Assembly: GCA_910577805.1 (NCBI GenBank)
Contig: CAJTOE010000040.1
Span: 1 to 16,194, forward strand
DNA length: 16,194 nt
DNA from: an uncultured Oscillospiraceae bacterium
Lineage (GTDB): Bacteria; Bacillota; Clostridia; Oscillospirales; Oscillospiraceae
Direction of reading: 5' to 3'
Part shown: positions 1-7,625 of the stretch, piece after piece
Position numbering within the stretch: position 1 is the first letter of the stretch
How the letters are laid out: each line of letters starts with the position of its first letter
Position numbers and translations under genes: made by a program
Notes under the pieces: model-generated
Seen by the model: only the letters and a program-made list of their open reading frames with translations
Told to the model about the DNA's origin: nothing
The model's database searches: none

Positions 1-867
1 CATGCAGATTTTTTCCACATTGCCCGCCAGGGTGTAGGCGGCTAAAATCTCCTGGCTGTTTTCCATGTGGCCCATAATGGTCGGGATGATGCCCGTACCC
101 AGCCCCCACATGGTCTCGTTGCACACCACCGGCCCGCCGTACCTCACAAAGCGGCGGGCCATTTCCATGCCCGGACGCAGCAGCAGACCCGGTTTCAGGG
201 ACAAAAAGCGGCTGCATTTGATGTGGACGGCCAAAATCACCAGCTCCACGCCGCGGGAAATGAGAGTCGCCAAAGCCGCGCCCTCCACCCCCATGGCCGG
301 AGCGCCCAGATTGCCGAAAATCAGCATCCAGTTCAGGAACGTGTTGCACCCCATAGAAACCATCAGGATATACATACCCAGCTGGGGGCGCTCCATGGCC
401 CGGTAGGCGGAAATATACATCATGGTAAACGCGTTCAGGAAGTAGGAGAACCCGGCAATACGGCCGTATTTCGCCCCCAGAGCCACGATGGCGGGGTCGT
501 CGCCGAACAGGGACAGGAACGGCTCCGGCGCGGTCCACAGAAGCAGCGCCACCGCCAGAGCGACTGTCCCCACGCACCACACAGCCACCCCCATCACCCG
601 CTGGATGTCGTCCATTTTCTGCCGTCCCCAGTACTGGCTGAACAGGACCGTCGCGCCGCTCTGGACGCCGAAAATGAACATCTGCACCATGAACAGAGGG
701 ATATTCGCCAGGGCAACTGCCGCCATTGGCAGTTCCCCCAGCAGACCCACCATGAAGGTATCCGCCATCGCAAGGGTGCTGGTAATCAGGTTTTGCAGCA
801 CGATAGGCAGGGCCAGCGCCGCCACCTGACGGTAGAACTGCGGCCCGCGCTTCAGATAGGAGAACAT
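1..867 (-). CDS. MATE family multidrug efflux transporter (partial, C-terminus cut by window edge)
   Basis: This is an inner-membrane cation/drug antiporter of the MATE family (NorM/DinF-like), expected to export organic cations using an ion gradient. The 289 visible codons begin MFSYLKRGPQFYRQVAALAL and run into hydrophobic helices with the family's typical opening: ALPIVLQNLITSTLAMADTF, then a loop with GATVLFSQYWGR. About seven membrane segments can be seen; a full MATE protein has about 450 residues and 12 segments, so roughly the last third lies outside the window. The start at 867 is preceded by GAGGGA at 874-879, a Shine-Dalgarno site that overlaps the stop codon of the upstream cysteine desulfurase. 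The gap is 10 bp and there is no promoter between them, so the two genes are probably co-transcribed and translationally coupled. Substrate cannot be told from sequence. Confidence 0.93.
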   Translation of the reverse strand, partial: MFSYLKRGPQFYRQVAALALPIVLQNLITSTLAMADTFMVGLLGELPMAAVALANIPLFMVQMFIFGVQSGATVLFSQYWGRQKMDDIQRVMGVAVWCVGTVALAVALLLWTAPEPFLSLFGDDPAIVALGAKYGRIAGFSYFLNAFTMMYISAYRAMERPQLGMYILMVSMGCNTFLNWMLIFGNLGAPAMGVEGAALATLISRGVELVILAVHIKCSRFLSLKPGLLLRPGMEMARRFVRYGGPVVCNETMWGLGTGIIPTIMGHMENSQEILAAYTLAGNVEKICM

Positions 868-877
868 GTAAAATCCC

Positions 878-2011
878 TCACGACATGGACGGGAAAAGCG
901 CCTGCTTTGCCGCCGCCAGGGCGTCCGCCAGCGCGTCCACGTCTTCTTTCTTGGTATCGTAAGAAAAGCTCACCCGCAGTACGCCATCCCGCAGAGGCTT
1001 AGGCAGGTTGAGCGCGGCGTACACATGGCTGGGCTTCCCCTTGTGGCAGGCGGACCCGGCGGACACGTAGACCTCCCGGTCGCTCAGGAACCGCACCACC
1101 ACCTCGCTCTTATAGCCGGGCAGGGCAATGGGAAGAATATGGGCAGACTCCCCCAGCACCACCGGCAGGATGTCCAGAGCCTCCAGGCGTTCCAGGGCGT
1201 ACTGCTTGAGCTGGGCCGCGTGCCGCAGGTCCTCCTCCAGGCTGGCCCGGCCCGCCCGGACAGCGGCGGCAAAGGCGGCGATCTGTGCGGTAGGCTCGGT
1301 GCCGGAGCGCAGGCCGTATTCCTGACCGCCGCCCCGGATAAAGGGAGGCAGGCGCAGGCCGGAGCGGATGTACAAGCCGCCAATACCCTTCGGGGCGTGG
1401 ATTTTATGGCCGCTGACCGTCAGCAGGTCTACCCCCAGGCCGCGGGGGGTGAAGGGCATTTTTAGAAAACCCTGGACTGCGTCGCAGTGGAGCAGGGCGG
1501 TACTGTTGGCAGCTCGAAGGACTTGGGCGGTCTCCGCCACGGGAAGGACGGTCCCCAGCTCATTGTTCACCAGCATCATGGACACCAGCACCGTGTCCGG
1601 CCGCAGCGCGTCCCGGACCTGCTCCGCCGTGATGCGGCCCCCACGGTCCGGCTTTAAGAAGGTGACGGAATACCCCCGCTGCTCCAGGGCCTTGCAGGGC
1701 TGTAAGACACCGTCGTGCTCGATGGCGGTGGTGATGATGTGTTTTCCCTTGCGGCGGCCCAGCTCCGCGGCGGCGGCAATGGCCCAGTTGTCGCCCTCCG
1801 TGCCGCCGGAGGTGAAATAAAATTCCTCCGGAGCGCACCCCAGCCCCTGGGCCGCGTCCCGCCGCCCGCTGTCCAGCAGGTCCCTGGCCGACTGGCCCAG
1901 GGCGTACTGGGAGGAGGGGTTTCCCCACTGTGACTGCATCGCGTCCAGCGCCGCCTGAACGGCCTCCGGACGGACGGGGGTGGTGGCTGCGTTGTCCAGG
2001 TAATGGGACAT
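878..2011 (-). CDS. Cysteine desulfurase, NifS/IscS type
   Basis: This PLP-dependent enzyme takes sulfur from L-cysteine as an enzyme-bound persulfide, giving alanine and supplying sulfur for Fe-S clusters or thiolated tRNA. The 377-residue product has the full fold-type I set: YLDNAATTP near the N-terminus, SGGTEGDN (68-75), His99 in IEHD, the PLP-contacting Asp177, the PLP-binding Lys203 in SGHKIHAPKG, RSGTEP (235-240), and the active-site Cys322 in SAGSACHKG. The start at 2011 is chosen over an upstream in-frame ATG at 2071 because AAGGAG lies about 10 bp before it and the protein then begins exactly where the family does (MSHYLDNAATTP). The upstream ATG would also lie upstream of the predicted transcription start. 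No IscU-like scaffold gene is beside it; the downstream neighbour is a MATE transporter. The sub-type (IscS, NifS or another paralogue) is not settled. Confidence 0.95.
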   Translation of the reverse strand: MSHYLDNAATTPVRPEAVQAALDAMQSQWGNPSSQYALGQSARDLLDSGRRDAAQGLGCAPEEFYFTSGGTEGDNWAIAAAAELGRRKGKHIITTAIEHDGVLQPCKALEQRGYSVTFLKPDRGGRITAEQVRDALRPDTVLVSMMLVNNELGTVLPVAETAQVLRAANSTALLHCDAVQGFLKMPFTPRGLGVDLLTVSGHKIHAPKGIGGLYIRSGLRLPPFIRGGGQEYGLRSGTEPTAQIAAFAAAVRAGRASLEEDLRHAAQLKQYALERLEALDILPVVLGESAHILPIALPGYKSEVVVRFLSDREVYVSAGSACHKGKPSHVYAALNLPKPLRDGVLRVSFSYDTKKEDVDALADALAAAKQALFPSMS

Positions 2012-2055
2012 GGTGGTCACGCTCCTTGCTGAGATGGATATTTTGAAGTAGAATG

Positions 2056-2084
2056 ATTTTATTACGAACACTGGGGAAAGTCAA
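2056..2084 (-). promoter_or_regulatory. Promoter of the cysteine desulfurase-MATE operon
   Basis: On the minus strand, TTGACT (2084-2079) and TAAAAT (2061-2056) are separated by exactly 17 bp, a strong sigma-A type match. Transcription would start near 2049, leaving about 38 nt of leader before the ATG at 2011. The predicted start lies downstream of the in-frame ATG at 2071, which supports the shorter protein. Confidence 0.75.
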
Positions 2085-2126
2085 CAGTACACGGACGGAC
2101 TGCCAGGAGAAAATCCGTTTTTGGGA

Positions 2127-2271
2127 GGGGATTTTGTGGAAAAGTGCGCTGCGGGGCGGGGTGCGGCGGGTTTTTGTTCTTTGGAGTGAACTGTGGGACC
2201 CGACCCCCTGGGCGGGTCATGTTCCACAGACTCCCGCTCCCCTCCCCCCGCGCCTCACAGAAAAAATCCCC
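2127..2271. repeat. Degenerate palindromic element in a non-coding gap
   Basis: The stretch between the two divergent promoters (2085-2280) has no credible gene. Its edges carry an imperfect inverted repeat: GGGGATTTTGTG at 2127-2138 against CACAGAAAAAATCCCC at 2256-2271, which pairs with a 4-nt insertion. Further G-rich sequence on the left (2150-2170) faces C-rich sequence on the right (2230-2252), and a hairpin GACCCG/CGGGTC (2197-2202 and 2213-2218) sits near the centre, with an outer TGTGG/CCACA pair. It may be a decayed miniature element. Low-complexity G/C runs could also give such pairing by chance. Confidence 0.35.
2199..2221. repeat. Short dispersed hairpin repeat, copy A
   Basis: This 23-bp segment opens with CCCGACCCCCTGGGCGGG and matches 14037-14059 at 20 of 23 positions. 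Both copies form a small GC hairpin around a CCCT loop, both are followed by CAT and then C-rich sequence containing CGCTCCCC, and both lie just upstream of a predicted promoter. There is no following T-run, so it does not look like a standard terminator. Function is unknown. Confidence 0.5.
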
Positions 2272-2280
2272 GTTCCCCAC

Positions 2281-2309
2281 TTTGCAAACTCTCCCGCTTG
2301 TGGTATACT
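2281..2309 (+). promoter_or_regulatory. Promoter of the Nudix-walRK-yycHI-murI operon
   Basis: TTTGCA (2281-2286) and TATACT (2304-2309) are 17 bp apart, and TG at 2301-2302 with one base before the hexamer makes an extended -10 element. Transcription would start near 2316, about 47 nt before the Nudix start. No other promoter of this quality was seen before murI, so it may drive the whole cluster. Confidence 0.7.
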
Positions 2310-2362
2310 AGGGGGAAAAACACCGCAATGTTGCGTTGGAACTCTTCTGGAGGTGCGTCAGG

Positions 2363-2899
2363 ATGGATTATACCGAGCGTAAGGTAACTGGAAAAACCGT
2401 GTTCGAGGGACACATCATACAGGTAGAGCTGGACGAGATTGCCCTGCCCAACGGTCGGCCCGCCCAGCGGGAGGTGGTCCGCCATCCCGGCGGCGTGTGC
2501 GTCCTGGCCCTGGACCAGGACGCACAGGTCACGCTGGTCCGGCAGTACCGCTACCCCATGGGAGAACACATCATCGAACTGCCCGCCGGCAAGCTGGACC
2601 CCGGAGAAGAACCCTCCGTCGCCGCCCGGCGGGAGCTGGAGGAGGAGACCGGCTTACGGGCGGGAAAGCTGACCTATCTGGGCTATCTGCTGGCCTCTCC
2701 GGGGTTCTGCGACGAGCGGCTTCACATGTTCCTGGCCCAGGAGCTGGAGCATCTGGACAGCCACCCGGACGAGGACGAATTTCTGGACGTGTTCACCATG
2801 CCCTATTCTGAGCTTCTCTCCAAGGTCATGGCCGGGGAGCTGCACGACGCAAAGAGCGTGGCGATTACGCTGAAAACCAAGGTTTTGCTGGGACTTTGA
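2363..2899 (+). CDS. nudF: Nudix hydrolase, ADP-ribose pyrophosphatase type
   Basis: This protein probably hydrolyses ADP-ribose to AMP and ribose 5-phosphate, clearing a reactive NAD breakdown product in the cytoplasm. The 178-residue product contains a perfect Nudix box, G-x5-E-x7-REUxEExGU, from GKLDPGEEPS through RRELEEETGL (about residues 76-98), which binds the catalytic divalent metal. The preceding segment (LVRQYRYPMGEHIIELPAGK) and the following SPGFCDERLHMFLA are typical of the NudF/YffH ADP-ribose pyrophosphatase group. The ATG at 2363 has GGAGGT at 2349-2354 at good spacing; an in-frame ATG at 2336 has no comparable site. walR follows 23 bp after the stop, so the gene is probably the first of the walRK operon. 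Substrate specificity within the Nudix family is inferred from similarity of the core, not proven. Confidence 0.88.
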   Translation: MDYTERKVTGKTVFEGHIIQVELDEIALPNGRPAQREVVRHPGGVCVLALDQDAQVTLVRQYRYPMGEHIIELPAGKLDPGEEPSVAARRELEEETGLRAGKLTYLGYLLASPGFCDERLHMFLAQELEHLDSHPDEDEFLDVFTMPYSELLSKVMAGELHDAKSVAITLKTKVLLGL

Positions 2900-2907
2900 C
2901 GGTAACT

Positions 2908-2914
2908 GAGGAGG
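2908..2914 (+). promoter_or_regulatory. Ribosome binding site that fixes a TTG start for walR
   Basis: GAGGAGG ends 8 nt before TTG at 2923, giving optimal spacing. The ATG at 2916 lies just 1 nt after the site and is in the wrong frame, so it is too close to be used. An in-frame TTG at 2896 overlaps the Nudix stop and has no matching site. Confidence 0.8.
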
Positions 2915-2922
2915 AATGCTTT

Positions 2923-3627
2923 TTGGGAAAAACGATTTTGATTGTGGAGGACGAACAGAACATTGTGGATATCCTCTGCTTCAACCTGGTAAAAGAGGGC
3001 TACGACACCCTGGAGGCCTACGACGGACCCACCGGCCTTCAGCTGGCTCTGGAGCACAATCCGGACCTGATGCTCCTGGATCTGATGCTGCCGGGTATGG
3101 ACGGCTTTGAGGTCTGCCGCCGCCTCCGGGAGCAGGGCAGCTCGATTCCCATTCTCATGCTCACGGCCCGCGAGGAGGAGGACGACCGGGTCATGGGCCT
3201 GGAGCTGGGGGCGGACGACTACATCGTCAAGCCCTTCAAAATGCGGGAGGTCATCGCACGGGTCAAGGCCAACATCCGCCGCACCTCCATGCTCTCCACC
3301 GCCGCACCCAGCTCCGAGGGCGCGGGCCGCAGCGACGGCGGACGGCTCGTGATCGACACCGCCCAGGCGGCGATCCGGAAGGACGGCCGGCCGCTGGAGC
3401 TGACCCAGCGGGAATACGACCTGATCCGCTTCCTGGCCGCCCAGCCGGGAAAAGTGTTCTCCCGCGAGGCGCTGATGGAGCATGTGTGGAACTACGAGGG
3501 CTACGTGGGCGACGTGCGGGCGGTAGACGTGGCCGTGCGGCGGCTGCGGGAAAAGCTGGAGGACGACCCGGCGAACCCCAAATTCATCGTGACCAAGCGG
3601 GGAATGGGGTATTACTACGGCGGATAA
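2923..3627 (+). CDS. walR: WalR (YycF) response regulator, OmpR/PhoB family
   Basis: This is the DNA-binding regulator of the WalRK two-component system, which controls autolysin and cell-wall genes in Gram-positive bacteria. The 234-residue product begins MGKTILIVEDEQNIVDILCF. The receiver domain (1-120) has acidic Glu9/Asp10, phospho-acceptor Asp53 in LLDLMLPGMDG, Thr81 and Lys103 in DDYIVKPF. The C-terminal winged helix (about 135-232) has LELTQREYDLIRFLA, the recognition-helix region VRAVDVAVRRLREKLE, and the closing RGMGYYYGG. The identification as WalR rather than another PhoB-like regulator rests on the context: kinase, YycH and YycI follow directly. Initiation is at TTG. The linker (121-140) is Ser/Gly/Ala-rich. 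walK starts 33 bp downstream. Confidence 0.93.
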   Translation: MGKTILIVEDEQNIVDILCFNLVKEGYDTLEAYDGPTGLQLALEHNPDLMLLDLMLPGMDGFEVCRRLREQGSSIPILMLTAREEEDDRVMGLELGADDYIVKPFKMREVIARVKANIRRTSMLSTAAPSSEGAGRSDGGRLVIDTAQAAIRKDGRPLELTQREYDLIRFLAAQPGKVFSREALMEHVWNYEGYVGDVRAVDVAVRRLREKLEDDPANPKFIVTKRGMGYYYGG

Positions 3628-3660
3628 GCCGCCGGCTTGCAGGGAAAGGAGGCTCCGGCC

Positions 3661-5430
3661 ATGCTGCGCAGCCTGCATATGAAGCTTGTGATGCTGATGG
3701 TGCTGCTCATTCTGTCGCTGATGACGGTGGTGGGAGTCTTTCTCATCAACTCCGTCCGAGGCTTCTACCTGGAGGAGTTTTACAGTCAAATGAGCGCCGT
3801 GTTCCAGGACCAGGAGCTGAGCGACGATTTGCGCACCCCCACCGAGGAGGGGGAGGACAGCGTGGAGCTGCTGCGCAGTATCCTGTCCGCCTACTCCGGC
3901 AGCCTGGGCGTGGACGGCATCAACCGTAAATTCTACATCCTCAACGGCGCCAGCGGCGAGGTGCTGGCCGGCAGCGGCGGCGCCAACGACAGCGGGGAGG
4001 ATTTGATTTTCACCCCCAACCTCACCGCCGCCCTCCGGGGGGAGAACGGCGACAAGAGCAGCATCGCCGCCGGGTACATGGATGTGGCCCTGCCCTTCCA
4101 GCGGGGGGACACCCCCTATATCATCTACATTCTGGACAACACCGCCGTGCTGTCCAATCTGGTGGACCAGATTTTCGTGCTGATTGTGGAGGCGCTGGGC
4201 TTTGGTCTGGTGATTGCCATCCTGCTGTCCTTTCTGTTGTCCAAAACCATGGTCACCCCCATCCAGCGCCTCACCGAGGGGGCCATGCGGGTGGCCAAGG
4301 GCGACTTCACCCACCGCATCCAGGTCAGCTCCAGGGACGAAATCGGCGTGCTGACCGACACCTTCAACAACATGGCCCGGCAGCTCCGGGACACCATCCG
4401 GCAGGTGGAAAACGAGCGCAACAAGCTGGACACCCTGTTCCTCCACATGACCGACGGCGTGGTGGCCTTCTCCAAGGAGGGCCGGGTCATTCACTCCAAC
4501 CCCGCCGCCAATCAGATGCTTCACTGTGCCATCACCGAGGATACCACCTACGACGCGCTGTTCGGCCAGGTGGCCCCCCTGCAAAGCGTGCTGGACTCTC
4601 TGGACTATCTGGAGCAGGAACGGGAGATCTCCGACCGCTATCTGGACCTCCTGCTGGCCCCCTTCGACCGGGGACCCCATGTGGGGGCGCTGGTGGTCAT
4701 TCACGACGTAACCGAGCAGCGGAAAAACGAGGAGATGCGCCGGGAGTTTGTCGCCAACGTGTCCCACGAGCTGCGCACCCCCCTGACCAACATCCGCAGC
4801 TACGCGGAGACGATCGCCGAAAACGCCGGGGAGATGCCCCCCGCCATGGAGAAAAAATTCCTCACCGTGATTTTGAACGAGAGCGACCGCATGACCCACA
4901 TCGTCCAGGACCTGCTGACCCTGTCCCGCTTCGACTCCGGCCGGGACGACCTGAAGCTGGCGAAATTCCCCTTCGATATCCTCGTCCGGGACCTGTACAA
5001 CGCGGTATACATGGAGGCCCAGCGGCATAATCATACCTTGACCCTGGAACTGCCCTCCTGGCTCCCCCAGGTCCGGGCGGACCGGGAACGTATCATGCAG
5101 GTGATGATGAACATCGTCTCCAACTCCATCAAATACACCCCCGACGGCGGCGTCATCCAGATCACCGCCGCCCAGGAGGAGGAGACAGTCTGGATGACCG
5201 TGGACGACAACGGCATCGGCATTCCCCCAGAGGACCGCTCCCGTATCTTCGAGCGGTTTTACCGGGTGGACAAGGCCCGCTCCCGCCAGTCCGGCGGCAC
5301 CGGCCTGGGTTTGTCTATCGCCAAGGAGATCGTGGACCGGCACCAGGGCCGGTTAGAGCTGCTGGAAAAGGACGGTCCCGGTCTGGCCATCCGGCTGACA
5401 CTGAGAATCGAGGGCCCGGACCATGAATAA
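3661..5430 (+). CDS. walK: WalK (YycG) sensor histidine kinase
   Basis: This is the membrane kinase partner of WalR. The 589-residue order is: TM1 (about 8-30), extracytoplasmic Cache/PAS-like domain (about 31-168), TM2 (about 169-195), HAMP (about 196-247, ending near SSRDEIGVLTDTFNNMARQL), cytoplasmic PAS (about 255-355), HisKA with phospho-accepting His369 in FVANVSHELRTPL, and HATPase_c with N-box NIVSNSIKYTP (484-494), DDNGIGIP (515-522), ERFYRVD and GGTGLGLSIAKEIV. This is the full WalK architecture, including both sensor domains. Within the PAS, His262, Asp265, His348 and Glu352 fall where the zinc ligands described for Staphylococcus aureus WalK are expected. The ATG at 3661 follows GGAAAGGAGG at 3643-3652; a TTG at 3637 precedes that site and is disfavoured. 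The stop overlaps yycH by 8 bp. Confidence 0.95.
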   Translation: MLRSLHMKLVMLMVLLILSLMTVVGVFLINSVRGFYLEEFYSQMSAVFQDQELSDDLRTPTEEGEDSVELLRSILSAYSGSLGVDGINRKFYILNGASGEVLAGSGGANDSGEDLIFTPNLTAALRGENGDKSSIAAGYMDVALPFQRGDTPYIIYILDNTAVLSNLVDQIFVLIVEALGFGLVIAILLSFLLSKTMVTPIQRLTEGAMRVAKGDFTHRIQVSSRDEIGVLTDTFNNMARQLRDTIRQVENERNKLDTLFLHMTDGVVAFSKEGRVIHSNPAANQMLHCAITEDTTYDALFGQVAPLQSVLDSLDYLEQEREISDRYLDLLLAPFDRGPHVGALVVIHDVTEQRKNEEMRREFVANVSHELRTPLTNIRSYAETIAENAGEMPPAMEKKFLTVILNESDRMTHIVQDLLTLSRFDSGRDDLKLAKFPFDILVRDLYNAVYMEAQRHNHTLTLELPSWLPQVRADRERIMQVMMNIVSNSIKYTPDGGVIQITAAQEEETVWMTVDDNGIGIPPEDRSRIFERFYRVDKARSRQSGGTGLGLSIAKEIVDRHQGRLELLEKDGPGLAIRLTLRIEGPDHE

Positions 5431-6715
5431 ACGCCTGCTGGAAACGGGAAAAAGCCTGCTGATCGTCCTGCTGGCCTGCTCCGCCCTGTATCTCACCGCC
5501 CGGACCCAGCTGGGACGGGGCCTGCTCTCCCACCAGAGCCAGAGCACCAGCTGGCAGAAGGAGACCTCCATCGGCCCCCAGGCCGAGCTGGCCCGGCCCG
5601 CCCGGATGGCGGCTACCCTGTCCGTGGGGGACGAGATCGCCCGCTATGGGGTGCAGTACGACCCCGCCGCCTGCGACAACCTGTTCCAGCTCACCGCCCG
5701 GCCCCTGATGGAGGCCCTGAGCTGTGCCCAAACGCCGCAGCCCATCGCCCGGACCGGCTGGGAGACCGCCTTGAACGCCGCGCCGGGGATATATTTTGAC
5801 TTGCAGGGGGAGGTCCCCTTGCAGGTGCTGTCCGCCTGGCTGGGGGCGGAGGGCTGCGCTCTGGAGGGGACCGTCCGGCGGCTGGTGCTGTCCGCCAGCG
5901 GGGACGGCGTGGAGCTGTATTACCAGGAGGCGGGGGCGTATTACGTCTGCGCCGCGCCTATGGTGACCCAGAGCCAGCTGGAGGAGGCTTTATCCGGTCT
6001 GACGGGCAATCAGGCCCAGTTCGCCTTTGAGGAGGACTCCTACGCCGCCCTGGACCCGGACACCCTGATTTTACCTCAAACGCCCTCCCTGCCCGCCTGC
6101 ACCGCCCTGAATCCCCTGGAAAATCAGGGGGAGGGCAGCGCTTTGCTCAACAGCCAGCTTTCCGCCCTGACCTTTTCGCCGGATACGAACCATATTTACA
6201 CCACCTCCGGCACCCAGGCCATCCGCAGCGGCAACGACACCCTACGCCTGGACCAGAACGGCACCATGACCTACCACGCCCTGGCGGGGGAGAGCAGCCG
6301 CTACCGTCTGTCCGGCCGTCTGGCGGAGCAGGTGGAGGAGTGCCGCGCCCTGGCCCAGGACACGGTGGGCGCTCTGTGCGGCGACGCACGGCTTTATCTC
6401 CAAAGCATCCGCCAGACCGACCAGGGGACCGCGGTGGAGTTTGGGTATTTACTGCACGGCGCCCAGGTCCAGCTGGGCAGCGAGAGCTATGCGGCCCAGT
6501 TCGTCATCGAGGGGGACCAGCTCACCCAGTTCACCCTGCATTACCGGACGTATCAGTCCCTGCCGGAGCAGGCCCTTGTTCTGCCGGAGGTCCAGGCCGC
6601 CGCCGCCCTCCAGGCCCTGGGACGCAGCGGCCAGGAGCTGTGCCTGGTCTACTTCGACAGCGGCAGCGACCGCCTGTCGCCGGCCTGGTATACTGAGGGA
6701 GGGGGGCGCGTATAG
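5423..6715 (+). CDS. yycH: YycH, membrane-anchored regulator of WalK
   Basis: YycH-family proteins sit outside the membrane on a single N-terminal helix and, with YycI, modulate WalK activity. The 430-residue product starts MNKRLLETGKSLLIVLLACS, giving one membrane helix (about 9-25) and a large exported region, and its length is close to the roughly 450 residues of Bacillus YycH. Sequence conservation in this family is low, so the call leans on the position between walK and yycI, the single-pass topology and the C-terminal segment VEFGYLLHGAQVQLGSESYA. The ATG overlaps the walK stop by 8 bp with GAGGG at 5410-5414, so translation is probably coupled. The TAG stop is followed directly by the GTG start of yycI. 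Confidence 0.85.
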   Translation: MNKRLLETGKSLLIVLLACSALYLTARTQLGRGLLSHQSQSTSWQKETSIGPQAELARPARMAATLSVGDEIARYGVQYDPAACDNLFQLTARPLMEALSCAQTPQPIARTGWETALNAAPGIYFDLQGEVPLQVLSAWLGAEGCALEGTVRRLVLSASGDGVELYYQEAGAYYVCAAPMVTQSQLEEALSGLTGNQAQFAFEEDSYAALDPDTLILPQTPSLPACTALNPLENQGEGSALLNSQLSALTFSPDTNHIYTTSGTQAIRSGNDTLRLDQNGTMTYHALAGESSRYRLSGRLAEQVEECRALAQDTVGALCGDARLYLQSIRQTDQGTAVEFGYLLHGAQVQLGSESYAAQFVIEGDQLTQFTLHYRTYQSLPEQALVLPEVQAAAALQALGRSGQELCLVYFDSGSDRLSPAWYTEGGGRV

Positions 6716-7546
6716 GTGGAGTGGTCCAAGATCAAAACCATCGTCATTTGGATGCTGGTCATCACCAATCTGTTTCTGCTGGGCCTGGTGGTCCAGGAGG
6801 AGGGAAAAGCCCAGCGGCTTGAGCGGGAGGCTTTGGAAAATACCGTGGTCTTTCTCAACCAGCGGGGGATTCAATTAGATGCGGACGTGGTGCCGGACCG
6901 GATGGAGCTTGTGCCCCAGCAGGCGGAACGCGCCCTGGAACGGGAGCAGTCCCTGGCGGAGGCCCTGGTGGGCGGACCGGTGCAGGTGGACGCTCTGGGG
7001 GGGCAGATGTACCGGTACACCGGCTCTAACGGCACGGTGCAGCTGCACAATGACGGGTCCTTCAGCGTGCAGCTTGGGGCCTCCGCCCGGCCCCGGAAGG
7101 GGGAGGAGGTGGAGCGCTGGGCAAAAGCCCTGCTGGCCAAGCTGGATTTTGACGGGACGCTTCTGGAGTCCTCCGGCGACGCCCAGGAGGGCTATGCGGT
7201 CCTGCGGCAGGTGTGGAAGCGCGCTCCGCTGCTCAACCACCGGGTAGAAGTCCGCTGGGATGAGGACGGCGTGCGCCTGACTGGCCGGCGGCTCATCGGG
7301 GAACCGTCCGCTGTCAAAGACCAGGGCGGCATGACCGTGCCCACCGCTTTGATGGACGCGTTTACGGGCCTGAACCGGCTGGGGGACGTGTGCAGTCAGA
7401 TTCTGCACATCCAGCCGTCTTATGTAAGCCTGTCCACCCTCCACGGGTCCACCATGACGTTGCGCCCGGTGTGGCACATCACCACAGATACCGGCGTATA
7501 TCAGCTGGACACGGTCTCCGGCCAGCTGTCCCGCTCCGCCGCGTGA
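6716..7546 (+). CDS. yycI: YycI, membrane-anchored regulator of WalK
   Basis: This partner of YycH forms the second extracytoplasmic arm acting on WalK. The 276-residue product (Bacillus YycI has about 280) starts MEWSKIKTIVIWMLVITNLF, a family-typical opening followed by one membrane helix (about 7-26) and an exported domain that ends with PVWHITTDTGVYQLDTVSGQ, the tyrosine/glycine strand pattern seen in YycI. The start is GTG at 6716, immediately after the yycH stop, with GAGGGAGGGG at 6695-6704 serving as ribosome binding site inside the yycH end. This zero-gap arrangement implies coupled, near equal synthesis of the two regulators. The usual next gene in Bacillus and Staphylococcus, the metallo-beta-lactamase-fold yycJ, is not here; murI follows after 79 bp. 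Confidence 0.87.
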   Translation: MEWSKIKTIVIWMLVITNLFLLGLVVQEEGKAQRLEREALENTVVFLNQRGIQLDADVVPDRMELVPQQAERALEREQSLAEALVGGPVQVDALGGQMYRYTGSNGTVQLHNDGSFSVQLGASARPRKGEEVERWAKALLAKLDFDGTLLESSGDAQEGYAVLRQVWKRAPLLNHRVEVRWDEDGVRLTGRRLIGEPSAVKDQGGMTVPTALMDAFTGLNRLGDVCSQILHIQPSYVSLSTLHGSTMTLRPVWHITTDTGVYQLDTVSGQLSRSAA

Positions 7547-7625
7547 GCGCTGCGTGGAGTTGGCGTTTGGGGTGTCACCCTCCGCTCTATCCATCACAGG
7601 AATCTTATGCTAGGGAGTTGCAAGG

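Noticed and set aside
67..1002. Open frame of 311 codons on the plus strand
   Set aside because: It is antisense to the MATE transporter and the end of the cysteine desulfurase; the His/Gln/Arg-rich product is not a plausible protein.
2012..2071. Longer cysteine desulfurase starting at 2071
   Set aside because: The extra 20 residues precede the family start, and the predicted transcription start near 2049 lies downstream of that ATG.
2803..5343. Open frame of 846 codons on the minus strand
   Set aside because: It lies wholly antisense to walR and walK, which have full domain evidence. Its product is an unnatural His/Gly/Val/Gln-rich string with no recognisable domain, a common by-product of GC-rich third codon positions.
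7547..7625. Separate promoter for murI
   Set aside because: A TATGCT-like hexamer at about 7606 has no acceptable -35 at 16-18 bp; I could not support a promoter.
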